NCBI RefSeq assembly: GCF_040932485.1
Contig: NZ_JBFRBH010000001.1
Span: 1,984,001-2,048,000 of the forward strand
Direction: 5' to 3'
From: Gymnodinialimonas sp. 202GB13-11
GTDB taxonomy: Bacteria > Pseudomonadota > Alphaproteobacteria > Rhodobacterales > Rhodobacteraceae
DNA: 64,000 nucleotides
The notes under the pieces were generated by a model. It was not told where the DNA came from, searched no databases, and saw only the letters and a program-made list of their open reading frames with translations. Shown piece by piece: positions 17,958-26,035 of this stretch (the first letter of the stretch is position 1; the number at the start of each line of letters is the position of its first letter). A program made the translations under genes and the position numbers.

Positions 17958-19367
17958 TCAAAGGTTGCGAATACCGGGGTTCAGTCGCGCCTTAGCCGGC
18001 ACGATCATCCCCTCATGCAGCGCCCAAACCAGCGCATCCACACGGTCGGGGGAGCCTTTTCCCTCAAAGCCCGATAGGGCCATCTTGCACATCTCATCTT
18101 CCAGCTGGGGCAGCACGCCCAGATGCCGCACACGGCCCTGTTCGTACAAAGCTGCGACCGGTTCGGCCCGCGCCACCTTGCCCACACTGGCCCGCACTTC
18201 GCGGAAGTTGATCAGCGGATCGACCAGCCGGACCGTTTCCGTCACTAACTGCCCGCCCTGGTTCACCTCACCCACCATCCGGCTCGCGCCATGGCGGTGA
18301 TAGGCGGCCACGGCCACTTCGGCCCACTGTTGCGGCGAGACGCCCTGGACCGAGCAATCCTCGATCACCACGGCTTCCCACTGGTTCGGATCACCGCTCT
18401 CGATGATCCCCACAACCACGATCCCGCACGCATCGGAGCCTTTGTGCCCTGTCACCGGCGGATCAACGGCCACGATCACCCGGGCCCCTTCCGGCACCTC
18501 CGACATGCGCTGCGCGTCGATACCGGCGCGCGTCCACAGCGCGTTCTCAACATCGTCGAGCAACACGCCATCCAGTTCCTGCCGCCCCAACCGCTGATCT
18601 CCGTAACGCGCCCGAACTTCTGTCAGGAACGAATCCGCCAGATAGGCCCGGTTCGCCTCGGTCGGCGCATGGGTATGCGCCACATCCTGGCGCGCCAGCA
18701 ATTCCTTCAACACGTCCACATTCCGCGGTGTCGTCGTCACGATCTGCTGCGGGTGTTTCCCCAACCGCAGACCGAATTGTAGCATGTCCCATGTCTCCTG
18801 CGCCTTGGGCCATTTGGCCAGTTCATCGGACCAGGCCAGATCAAATTGCGGCCCCCTCAGCGCCTCCGGGTCGTGGGACGAGTATAGCCGTGCCTCCGCC
18901 CCATTTGGCCAAACCAGCATCCGCTCACCCGCCACCCAACGCGGAACCCGGTCGGGCGGAGAGCAGGCAATCAACCCGCTCTCCCCTTTCACCATAACCG
19001 CCAGCGCTTGGTCATAGGTCTCGCCCACCAGTGCCACGCGGCGGGCCCCGCCGGGGGCGTCAGGCGTATCGCCTTCTACCATCGACCGGACCCATTCTGC
19101 ACCGGCGCGCGTCTTACCCGCGCCCCGGCCACCCAGCACGACCCAGGTGCGCCAATCCCCCGATGGCGGCAGTTGATGCGGCAGCGCCCAGAATTCGAAA
19201 ATCCAGGGCAAGGCTGCCAGCGCATTGTCATCCAGGCTCTCCAGAAACGCCTGCTCCTGCGACGGCGTCGCGGAGGCAAGCAAGCCGGAGGCCGATCTCA
19301 GATCGGGCTGCTCCGAGGTCGAGTTGCCCTGCGCCACTTGCGCCGAACCGTTTGCTTCCTGCGTCAT
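17958..19367 (-). CDS. GTA g2: large terminase
   Basis: A 469-residue packaging ATPase and nuclease. Walker A is LGGRGAGKT (78-86), Walker B is FDLAWSDE (175-182), and the RNase H-like nuclease domain starts near VIVAVDPPVTG. In GTAs it packages near-random host DNA by a headful mechanism. As drawn it overlaps g1 by 140 bp. Its first ~30 residues are low-complexity, and a TTG at GLLAS (about residue 29) would shorten the overlap, so the start is uncertain. Confidence 0.93.
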   Translation of the reverse strand: MTQEANGSAQVAQGNSTSEQPDLRSASGLLASATPSQEQAFLESLDDNALAALPWIFEFWALPHQLPPSGDWRTWVVLGGRGAGKTRAGAEWVRSMVEGDTPDAPGGARRVALVGETYDQALAVMVKGESGLIACSPPDRVPRWVAGERMLVWPNGAEARLYSSHDPEALRGPQFDLAWSDELAKWPKAQETWDMLQFGLRLGKHPQQIVTTTPRNVDVLKELLARQDVAHTHAPTEANRAYLADSFLTEVRARYGDQRLGRQELDGVLLDDVENALWTRAGIDAQRMSEVPEGARVIVAVDPPVTGHKGSDACGIVVVGIIESGDPNQWEAVVIEDCSVQGVSPQQWAEVAVAAYHRHGASRMVGEVNQGGQLVTETVRLVDPLINFREVRASVGKVARAEPVAALYEQGRVRHLGVLPQLEDEMCKMALSGFEGKGSPDRVDALVWALHEGMIVPAKARLNPGIRNL

Positions 19368-19590
19368 GGGCTTTCTCCCGCATCGTCATGGCCAGCATGT
19401 ACGCACCGTTCATCTGGCGAACGGCTTTGCTGACCTCATCTTCGCCCACAGCAGGCTCAGCCCTCAGTTTCTTGCAGCTGTCACGCAGTGCTTCGACGGC
19501 AACATCGAATGCCTCCTGTGCCTGCTCCACAAGCATATCGGCCCGCTCCGGTTCCGGCGTGGTCGTTTCAATCACATCTTCCATGGTCAT
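19228..19590 (-). CDS. GTA g1: small terminase-like protein
   Basis: About 120 residues, first gene of the cluster. The sequence is acidic and helical (EQAQEAFDVAVEALRDSCKK) and ends in a hydrophilic tail, in keeping with RcGTA g1, which acts as the small terminase. I start at 19590 (MTMEDV); 19584 is equally possible, and the frame continues upstream without support. Assignment rests mainly on position and helical character. Confidence 0.8.
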   Translation of the reverse strand: MTMEDVIETTTPEPERADMLVEQAQEAFDVAVEALRDSCKKLRAEPAVGEDEVSKAVRQMNGAYMLAMTMREKAHDAGSKRFGASGAGQLDLGAARSEIGLRLACLRDAVAGAGVSGEPG

Positions 19591-19684
19591 TACCCCGTGT
19601 CCGTAGATCACTCTCGGGCACGAGCAGAATGCGGGCGGACTTCCTGCAACCGACAGCGTCTTGCGACACCGGCTCACACGGCAC

Positions 19685-19723
19685 AAAAAAACGGCCGTCG
19701 GAGGCAGCTACCCCCGGGCCGTT
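19685..19723 (-). terminator. Terminator-like hairpin before GTA g1
   Basis: On the minus strand AACGGCC pairs with GGCCGTT and is followed by seven T. It lies between the candidate promoter region and g1, so it either ends a transcript from mltG or a short leader RNA, or attenuates GTA transcription. Confidence 0.7.
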
Positions 19724-19819
19724 GACCCACATCTTCCAGCGTGCCTAAAGAGGTGCCATGGACCGTTCGATCGGTCAAGAAGTTTTGTCTTTTCAGTTGG
19801 TTAACGGGCGCACCGCACG

Positions 19820-19834
19820 CTAACCAATCATTAA
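19820..19834 (-). promoter_or_regulatory. CtrA-like box upstream of the GTA cluster
   Basis: On the minus strand the sequence reads TTAA-N7-TTAG, one base off the CtrA consensus TTAA-N7-TTAA, with another TTAA 16 bp further on. CtrA control of GTA is known in Rhodobacter capsulatus; binding here is inference. Confidence 0.45.
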
Positions 19835-20040
19835 CCAGACCGCATTTTCCGCAGCAAATTCAACACTCCGCAGGGGCCTGAAGCCGGGCGCGCCCTTCAT
19901 TGTTCCACAAATATGCAATTACAACGGCACGCCTTAATGCAGCGCGGGCGCTCAAAACACCCTGCGGGACGGTGGGAGGGGCGAGGTTCGCGCGTTTTGC
20001 GCCTGCAAAACACGCGGACCAGCGTCTCCCCCGGCGCTCG

Positions 20041-21201
20041 TCAGTTCCCGTCGTTGCGTTCCGCCTCAATCTCTCGCCAGCGCGCGACATTGCGGTTGTG
20101 CTCTTCCAAAGTCACCGCAAAGGCATGGCCGCCCGTGCCGTCGGCCACGAAGAAGATGAAGTCCGTCTCATCCGGGTTCAGCGCCGCTATGATCGCGTCC
20201 GCACCCGGGTTGGCAATCGGCGTCGGCGGCAGGCCGTCGATCACGTAAGTATTCCAAGGCGTCTCACCGCGCAGTTCAGACTGCCGCAAGCCGCGCCCCA
20301 AAATACCACGCCCGTTCGTCACCCCGTAGATCACTGTTGGGTCCGTCTGCAGCCGCATCCCCGTATTCAAACGGTTGATAAAGACAGAGGCCACGCGCCC
20401 ACGCTCTTCCGGCACGCTCGTCTCTTTCTCGATAATGGAGGCAAGGATCAGCGCCTCCTCCGGCGTGGAAATCGGCAGGCCCGGCGCGCGGTTCTCCCAC
20501 GCATCTGCCAAAATCCGCTCCTGCGCCGCCTGCATCTCCGCAATCAGCTCCATCCGGTCTTCGCCCCGGTTCACCTCGATCGTGGCGGGGGCAAGCGAGC
20601 CTTCAACCGGAATGTCAGGAATCTCCCCATCCAGGAAGTCCGCCGCCAAAAGCCCCTGCACCACCTGCCAAGAGGTCAGCCCTTCCGGGATCACCAGCCG
20701 GTAGATCATCGGCACCTCTTGCTCCAGTAGGGCGGCATATTCCTCGGGAATACCGTCTTCATATGCGAACCGCGCGATCTCCTCGACCTCACCGGTGCCT
20801 GGTACCCGTTCACTCAACCGCAACTGGCCAGAACCGGAATTTCGCAGCACGTATGTCGCGCGATACCGGAACGAAGACGGCCCGCCAGCCGTCACGATAT
20901 CGAGGACTTGTTCCATCGTGGCACCCGCCGGGATCTCGTAGTTCCCGAACCGCAAATCGCCAGATCTGTCTGCCGCCCGCACCCCAACCCGGAAAATCGC
21001 GGCCGAGCGGATCACCCCCGCCGCTTCCAGCCGTTCCGAAACTTCGCCCAGCGTATCGCCTTGCTCCACCTCGAAGAACGCGGCGGTCTCCAACGGCCCC
21101 GCCGCGTCCCACTGGTTTTTGCCCCAGCCAAGCGCCGCCGCCGCTGCAATCAATGCAACGATCAGAAAGGACATGCCGTTTGCGGCGATGTGTTTCCACA
21201 T
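20041..21201 (-). CDS. mltG: Endolytic transglycosylase MltG
   Basis: A 386-residue inner-membrane lytic transglycosylase that cuts nascent glycan strands and sets their length. One N-terminal helix (about 9-26) anchors it, a LysM-like segment follows (about 42-100), and the catalytic domain has ASIIEKETS with the catalytic Glu at 258 and the NPGADAIIAALNP signature. It starts 7 bp after fabF and so is in the same transcript. Confidence 0.95.
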   Translation of the reverse strand: MWKHIAANGMSFLIVALIAAAAALGWGKNQWDAAGPLETAAFFEVEQGDTLGEVSERLEAAGVIRSAAIFRVGVRAADRSGDLRFGNYEIPAGATMEQVLDIVTAGGPSSFRYRATYVLRNSGSGQLRLSERVPGTGEVEEIARFAYEDGIPEEYAALLEQEVPMIYRLVIPEGLTSWQVVQGLLAADFLDGEIPDIPVEGSLAPATIEVNRGEDRMELIAEMQAAQERILADAWENRAPGLPISTPEEALILASIIEKETSVPEERGRVASVFINRLNTGMRLQTDPTVIYGVTNGRGILGRGLRQSELRGETPWNTYVIDGLPPTPIANPGADAIIAALNPDETDFIFFVADGTGGHAFAVTLEEHNRNVARWREIEAERNDGN

Positions 21202-21208
21202 ATGCGGG

Positions 21209-22468
21209 TTACTCCACCTGGCCCATGATCAGGCAGGCATTGGTGCCGCCGAACCCAAACGAATTCGACTGCGCAATCCGGATCTCACCTTCCTGCTTGG
21301 CATTGGCACACAGGTTGATCTCGGTCTCAGCCGCAGGGTTGTCGAGGTTGATCGTGGGCGGAGCCACATTGTCCCGGATCGCGAGGATCGAGAAGATCGC
21401 CTCAATCGCGCCAGCAGCCCCCAGCAAATGCCCGGTCATGGACTTGGTCGAAGACATGCGCACGTTCTTGGCGTGATCGCCCATCAAACGCTCCACGGCG
21501 CCAAGCTCGATCGTATCCGCCATGGTCGAGGTGCCATGGGCATTCACATAGTCAATGTCGCTCGGCTGCAATCCAGCTCGCTTCAAGGCCGCGCGCATCG
21601 CACGCTCCGCGCCTTCATGGTCTGGCGGTGGGGCCGTGATGTGATGTGCATCACCCGACAAACCGTAACCAAGGATTTCTGCGTAAATCTTCGCGCCACG
21701 GGCCTTCGCGTGCTCGTATTCTTCCAGCACGACCATACCGGCACCTTCGCCCATCACGAAGCCATCGCTGTCCGCGTCCCATGGGCGCGATGCCTTCTCC
21801 GGCTCATCCGCGCGTTTCGTACTCAACGCCTTGCATGCATTGAAGCCTGCAATCCCGATGGCACAGATCGGGCTTTCCGCCCCACCCGCGATCATAACAT
21901 CGGCATCGTCCAGCGCGATCAGACGCGCCGCATCGCCGATGGCATGCGCCCCCGTGGAACAGGCCGTCACAACCGAATGGTTCGGCCCCTTGTAGCCATA
22001 GCGGATCGAAACCTGACCCGAGATCAGGTTGATCAACGCACCGGGCACAAAAAACGGTGACACACGCCGCGGCCCGCGTTCGTTCAGAACAATGGACGTA
22101 TCCGCAATGGATGACAGACCGCCAATACCGGCACCAATCAAACAGCCCGTGCGCTCAAGGCTTTCCGTATCTTCCGGCGTCCAGCCCGCGTCGGCAATCG
22201 CCTGATCCGCAGCCGCCATGCCGTAAAGAATAAAGTCATCGACCTTGCGCTGTTCCTTGGGCTCCATCCAATCGTCAGCGTTGAATGTACCGTCCGACCC
22301 GTCGCCATGCGGAATTTCGCACGCATAAGTGGTGCCGAACCCTTCGGCGTCGAACCGCGTGATCGGCCCCGCCCCGGATTGCCCGGCCAAAAGCCGCTCC
22401 CAGGTCTTCTCAACACCACATGCCAGGGGTGTCACCAACCCCAGACCTGTCACAACCACTCGACGCAT
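21209..22468 (-). CDS. fabF: 3-oxoacyl-ACP synthase II FabF
   Basis: A 419-residue condensing enzyme elongating acyl-ACP with malonyl-ACP. The nucleophile is Cys170 in VVTACSTGAHAIG; the two His are in NAHGTSTMADT and SMTGHLLGAAG. I start at MRRVVVTGLG, the universal KAS opening, rather than 24 codons upstream. It is separated from acpP by an opposite-strand gene, so it must have its own promoter. Confidence 0.97.
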   Translation of the reverse strand: MRRVVVTGLGLVTPLACGVEKTWERLLAGQSGAGPITRFDAEGFGTTYACEIPHGDGSDGTFNADDWMEPKEQRKVDDFILYGMAAADQAIADAGWTPEDTESLERTGCLIGAGIGGLSSIADTSIVLNERGPRRVSPFFVPGALINLISGQVSIRYGYKGPNHSVVTACSTGAHAIGDAARLIALDDADVMIAGGAESPICAIGIAGFNACKALSTKRADEPEKASRPWDADSDGFVMGEGAGMVVLEEYEHAKARGAKIYAEILGYGLSGDAHHITAPPPDHEGAERAMRAALKRAGLQPSDIDYVNAHGTSTMADTIELGAVERLMGDHAKNVRMSSTKSMTGHLLGAAGAIEAIFSILAIRDNVAPPTINLDNPAAETEINLCANAKQEGEIRIAQSNSFGFGGTNACLIMGQVE

Positions 22469-22639
22469 TATTCGGCCCCCGCGATTTCCAGTGCGGTCAG
22501 TTACCGGAAAGCGCGTGTTGGGTGCAATGCCTTCCAACACGGCAGATATTTATAAGGCGGGCATATGCCAACCACCGGGTTTAACCGAAAAAACACAACT
22601 CAAGCGGTACTACAGGTCGAAGTGCTGCGCAGATTTCCG

Positions 22640-23665
22640 ATGAACACCCTTTTTCAACACCCTCCGTCTTTCGCCCGATGGGCCTTCACCGCCGTTGTTG
22701 CGATGCTGTGTCTCTCACCCACGAACGCACTTGCGTGCCAATCCTTTGCACCAATTGCCCGGTTGGCTGCCCACGGTCAGACCTTGGCCCGCTCGAACGA
22801 TCAGCGCGAATTACAGCGCGTCGCTGCATTGATCCGAAGTGACCTTGCTCAAGTCGATGAAAACCGTGTCGCAACTGTTTTGCGAGAGGACTTTCCATTC
22901 GCGGAACGTGATTGGATACCTCGCGCCCTTTCGGCGTTAGAGACAATGGCCGTAGCTGCTGAAGATGGTCGGATCGAAGACATCCAATCGGTCGCAGAAC
23001 GGCGCTTCATGATCGTCGCGTTGGGGCGTTTTGCTTTGGCGGCACCGCGACACCAATGCGCCACAGGATTAACGACACCAGCATTTCCCACCGCCCAAGT
23101 GCAACAAATTGGCGGAGAAGCCACTTCAATTGTCGAAGAAATGCCTGCGCGCGAGACCCAAAATTACAGCGCCTCGTCAGGTCGGATTTCGCAAACAGCA
23201 GCAATTGGTGGCACGTTTTTGCTTTTGATTGTTCTGGCTCTGGGAAGTTTCTGGATGTGGCGGCGCTTCGTGCGGGGGAAACGATCAGAAACGCGCAAAT
23301 TATGCGAATATCCTACCGAAATATCGACCGCAGGTGCGACAGGCCTGGTCGGGTGGGCGAACGAGGTTTTGGGGCGAGACGAAGATGCAGACAGGTCTGA
23401 ATGCCAGGCCACCCGCCTTATCGACTTTTCGTTAAATGGGGCCTGCTTGACGCAACCAGAAAAAGAAATCGAAAAGGACCGGGTTCAGTTTCGCGTTGGC
23501 GACAACTGGTTGAGCGGGACTATCAAATGGTCCAACCAAACCTGTTTTGGCGTCGTTCTTGATGAACCTATGACGCCTGAACAGATCGGGCACATCCGAG
23601 AAACGACCAAAAAGAAGAACGCACGCTCCAATTTTCGCTTCCGGCGGAAAGAGCAGCTTGCCTAG
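22640..23665 (+). CDS. Secreted/membrane-anchored protein with cytoplasmic PilZ-like domain
   Basis: About 341 residues. A signal peptide (1-32, ending NALAC) is followed by a helical region (about 33-180), a transmembrane helix (about 186-209) and a C-terminal PilZ-like domain (about 255-320) with IDFSLNGACL, matching the D/N-x-S-x-x-G motif, and GTIKW and FGVVLDE strands. The usual upstream RxxxR of c-di-GMP-binding PilZ domains is not clear (CQATRL instead), so ligand binding is doubtful. I start at 22640, before the signal peptide. It sits on the opposite strand inside the fatty acid synthesis genes. Confidence 0.72.
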   Translation: MNTLFQHPPSFARWAFTAVVAMLCLSPTNALACQSFAPIARLAAHGQTLARSNDQRELQRVAALIRSDLAQVDENRVATVLREDFPFAERDWIPRALSALETMAVAAEDGRIEDIQSVAERRFMIVALGRFALAAPRHQCATGLTTPAFPTAQVQQIGGEATSIVEEMPARETQNYSASSGRISQTAAIGGTFLLLIVLALGSFWMWRRFVRGKRSETRKLCEYPTEISTAGATGLVGWANEVLGRDEDADRSECQATRLIDFSLNGACLTQPEKEIEKDRVQFRVGDNWLSGTIKWSNQTCFGVVLDEPMTPEQIGHIRETTKKKNARSNFRFRRKEQLA

Positions 23666-23702
23666 CGCTATCGGCTTCGCTCGGCACCCGTTTGTGCCAA
23701 AG

Positions 23703-23739
23703 AAAAGCGGCGGCCGGATCGCTCCGCACCGCCGCCAAT
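23703..23739 (-). terminator. Terminator of acpP
   Basis: On the minus strand a GC-rich stem (GGCGGCGGTGCGG with CCGGCCGCCGC, small mismatches) is followed by TTTTC, 20 bp after the acpP stop. It may also serve the opposing PilZ-like gene. Confidence 0.75.
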
Positions 23740-23757
23740 TCTAAATCAAGGAAGACC

Positions 23758-23991
23758 TTACTGGGCTTCGTTGATGAACTTCACCGCGTCACCAAACGTC
23801 TGGATCGTTTCAGCTGCGTCATCGGGGATCTCGATGCCGAACTCTTCTTCAAAAGCCATGACCAGCTCAACCGTATCCAGCGAGTCTGCGCCCAGGTCGT
23901 CGATGAACGAGGCGGACTCGGTCACTTTCTCTTCGTCAACGCTCAGGTGCTCAACAACGATCTTCTTCACGCGATCTGCGATGTCGCTCAT
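23758..23991 (-). CDS. acpP: Acyl carrier protein
   Basis: A 77-residue acidic carrier. Ser37 in [10 protein letters not shown] takes the phosphopantetheine arm. The normal start is [10 protein letters not shown]; the frame upstream of it has no coding character. It ends at its own terminator and is the last of the fabD-fabG-acpP group. Confidence 0.98.
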   Translation of the reverse strand: MSDIADRVKKIVVEHLSVDEEKVTESASFIDDLGADSLDTVELVMAFEEEFGIEIPDDAAETIQTFGDAVKFINEAQ

Positions 23992-24207
23992 TTTAAGGTC
24001 CTCATGGTCTTTCAGGGTTCCGCCCGTGTCGGCTGCCCTTGTTTCAGTACTGCCGTTCCGGCCGCTCAATGTGCCATCGCACCTTTTATCAGGTGGTCAG
24101 GCCCGACCGGTGGAACAAGCCCCCCGGCAATTCTCGCGCCGCCTATAGCATATGTTTCGCCCATGTCCATGCCCCGTGCGCGGGTTTCTGACGTAGGGGA
24201 AAGCGCG

Positions 24208-24945
24208 TCACAGCATCGCCATGCCACCATTCACATGCAGGGTCGTGCCGGTCAAATAGCCCGCCTCGGGGCTCGCCAGGAAAAGGGTCGCAGCTGCGAT
24301 TTCTGCAGGCGTGCCCATGCGTCCTGCCGGAATCTGCGTAAGGATCTTGGATTTCTGGTCATCCGTCAGCTTGTCAGTCATCGCAGTCTCGATAAAGCCC
24401 GGCGCCACACAGTTTACGGTGATCCCGCGGCTTGCCACCTCATAAGCAAGGCTTTTCGACATGCCGACCATCCCAGCCTTGGAGGCTGCGTAATTGCCCT
24501 GCCCCGGATTGCCGGTGGCCCCAACAACGCTTGAGATATTCACGATCCGCCCCCAACGCGCCTTCATCATGCCGCGCAACGCACCCCGGCAAAGCCGCAT
24601 GGTCGAGGTCAGATTCACATCCAAAACGCTCTGCCATTCTTCATCTGACATCCGCATGAACAGATTATCGCGGGTGATGCCCGCATTGTTGACGAGAATG
24701 TCGAGCGAGCCCATGGCGGCAGCGGCCTCTTTCGGCAAAGCGTCGACGGCTTCGGAATCACTCAGGTTGCACGGCAGCACGTGCGCCCGCTCACCCAATT
24801 CAGCGGCCAGTGCTTCCAGCGGCTCCACCCGTGTGCCCGATAGGCCCACAGTCGCACCTGCCCCATGCAAAGCCCGCGCAATATCTGCGCCAATCCCACC
24901 AGACGCGCCCGTAACCAGCGCCGCTTTTCCCGTTAGATCCGTCAT
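24208..24945 (-). CDS. fabG: 3-oxoacyl-ACP reductase FabG
   Basis: A 245-residue short-chain dehydrogenase reducing 3-oxoacyl-ACP with NADPH. It has TGASGGIG (12-19), the NNAG motif, Ser in NISSVVG and YAASKAG with catalytic Tyr and Lys. It starts 20 bp after fabD. A 216-bp gap before acpP suggests an extra promoter there. Confidence 0.97.
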   Translation of the reverse strand: MTDLTGKAALVTGASGGIGADIARALHGAGATVGLSGTRVEPLEALAAELGERAHVLPCNLSDSEAVDALPKEAAAAMGSLDILVNNAGITRDNLFMRMSDEEWQSVLDVNLTSTMRLCRGALRGMMKARWGRIVNISSVVGATGNPGQGNYAASKAGMVGMSKSLAYEVASRGITVNCVAPGFIETAMTDKLTDDQKSKILTQIPAGRMGTPAEIAAATLFLASPEAGYLTGTTLHVNGGMAML

Positions 24946-24965
24946 TCTGTCTCCCCTCTTCCCAA

Positions 24966-25907
24966 TCAGCCGTTGATCGCAGCCGCAGCGGCCCGCACAT
25001 CGTCTGCCGTTCCCACGGCCGCGGTCGTGGCAGCGCGCTCAATCCGTTTTATCATGCCAGACAAAGCCTTTCCCGCTCCGATTTCGTAGAACTCGGTCAC
25101 ACCCTCGGCCACGATCCACTCCATGCTTTCGCGCCAGCGGACCCGGCCCGTGACCTGATCAACCAGATGATTGCGGATCACCATGGCCGAGCTTTCGGCG
25201 CGCGCGATCACATTGCCAACCAGCGGGACAATCGGGGCTTGCAGGTCCACATGGCTGAGCGCCTCAGCCATCGCGTCGGCGGCGGGCTGCATCAGAGCGC
25301 AGTGGAACGGGGCCGAGACCGGCAAAAGCAGCGCACGTTTAGCGCCCTTCTCCTTGGCGATCACCGTGGCGCGCTCAACCGCTGCCTTATGGCCCGAGAT
25401 CACGACCTGCGCCGGATCATTGTCGTTTGCCGCCTCGCAAACCTCACCTTGCGCGGCTTCCGCAGCAACCGCCGTGACCGTATCGAAATCGAGGCCAAGA
25501 ATGGCCGCCATGGCCCCTTCCCCGGCAGGTACCGCCGCCTGCATCGCCTCACCACGTAAGCGCAGAAGGCGCGCGGTGTCGGCAAGGCTCAACGCACCCG
25601 CCGCGCACAGAGCCGAATATTCACCCAAGGAATGGCCTGCTACAAAATCAGCCGCCGTCACCTCGACCCCTTCGGCCTTCAGGGCTGCCATTGCAGCCAT
25701 GGAGGTTGCCATCAAAGCGGGCTGCGCATTGCGGGTCAGCGTCAGCGTCTCTATCTCACCATCCCAGATCAGCGCTGAAAGCTTTTCGCCCAAGGCCGCG
25801 TCGACCTCTTCAAACACAGCGCGCGCCGCTGGATAGGCATCCGCCAGATCACGGCCCATTCCGATGGTTTGCGCCCCTTGTCCGGGGAATACGAATGCGC
25901 GGGTCAT
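24966..25907 (-). CDS. fabD: Malonyl-CoA:ACP transacylase FabD
   Basis: A 313-residue enzyme moving malonyl from CoA to ACP. FPGQGAQTIGMG opens the protein, the nucleophile Ser is in AGHSLGEYSAL, and the His is in VSAPFHCALM. The start at 25907 has AGGAG seven bases upstream; an in-frame Met eight codons earlier lacks one. First gene of fabD-fabG-acpP. Confidence 0.97.
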   Translation of the reverse strand: MTRAFVFPGQGAQTIGMGRDLADAYPAARAVFEEVDAALGEKLSALIWDGEIETLTLTRNAQPALMATSMAAMAALKAEGVEVTAADFVAGHSLGEYSALCAAGALSLADTARLLRLRGEAMQAAVPAGEGAMAAILGLDFDTVTAVAAEAAQGEVCEAANDNDPAQVVISGHKAAVERATVIAKEKGAKRALLLPVSAPFHCALMQPAADAMAEALSHVDLQAPIVPLVGNVIARAESSAMVIRNHLVDQVTGRVRWRESMEWIVAEGVTEFYEIGAGKALSGMIKRIERAATTAAVGTADDVRAAAAAING

Positions 25908-26035
25908 TTTGGCGCTCCTGCTGAACCTCAATTGTTGCAGGATTGGCTACAGCACAGGCGCGATTGGCGCAACGGCAGACGGCGCCCCGTTTCCGAGACG
26001 CCGTCCAACACTTCAAGTCCGGGAATTGAGCGGTC

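Larger units (their letters stand above)
19591..20040. promoter_or_regulatory. GTA upstream region (450 bp non-coding)
   Basis: No convincing gene. It must carry the GTA promoter and the 3' end of mltG. It contains a CtrA-like box (19820-19834), another TTAA half site at 19801, a terminator-like hairpin 95 bp before g1, and a GC-rich hairpin at 19991-20016 soon after mltG. AT-rich DNA around 19905-19930 stands out from the GC-rich surroundings. Confidence 0.6.

Noticed and set aside
4567-19590. Ordinary prophage
   Set aside because: No integrase, replication, lysogeny or attachment sites, and gene order matches the RcGTA cluster including g3.5 and g10.1.
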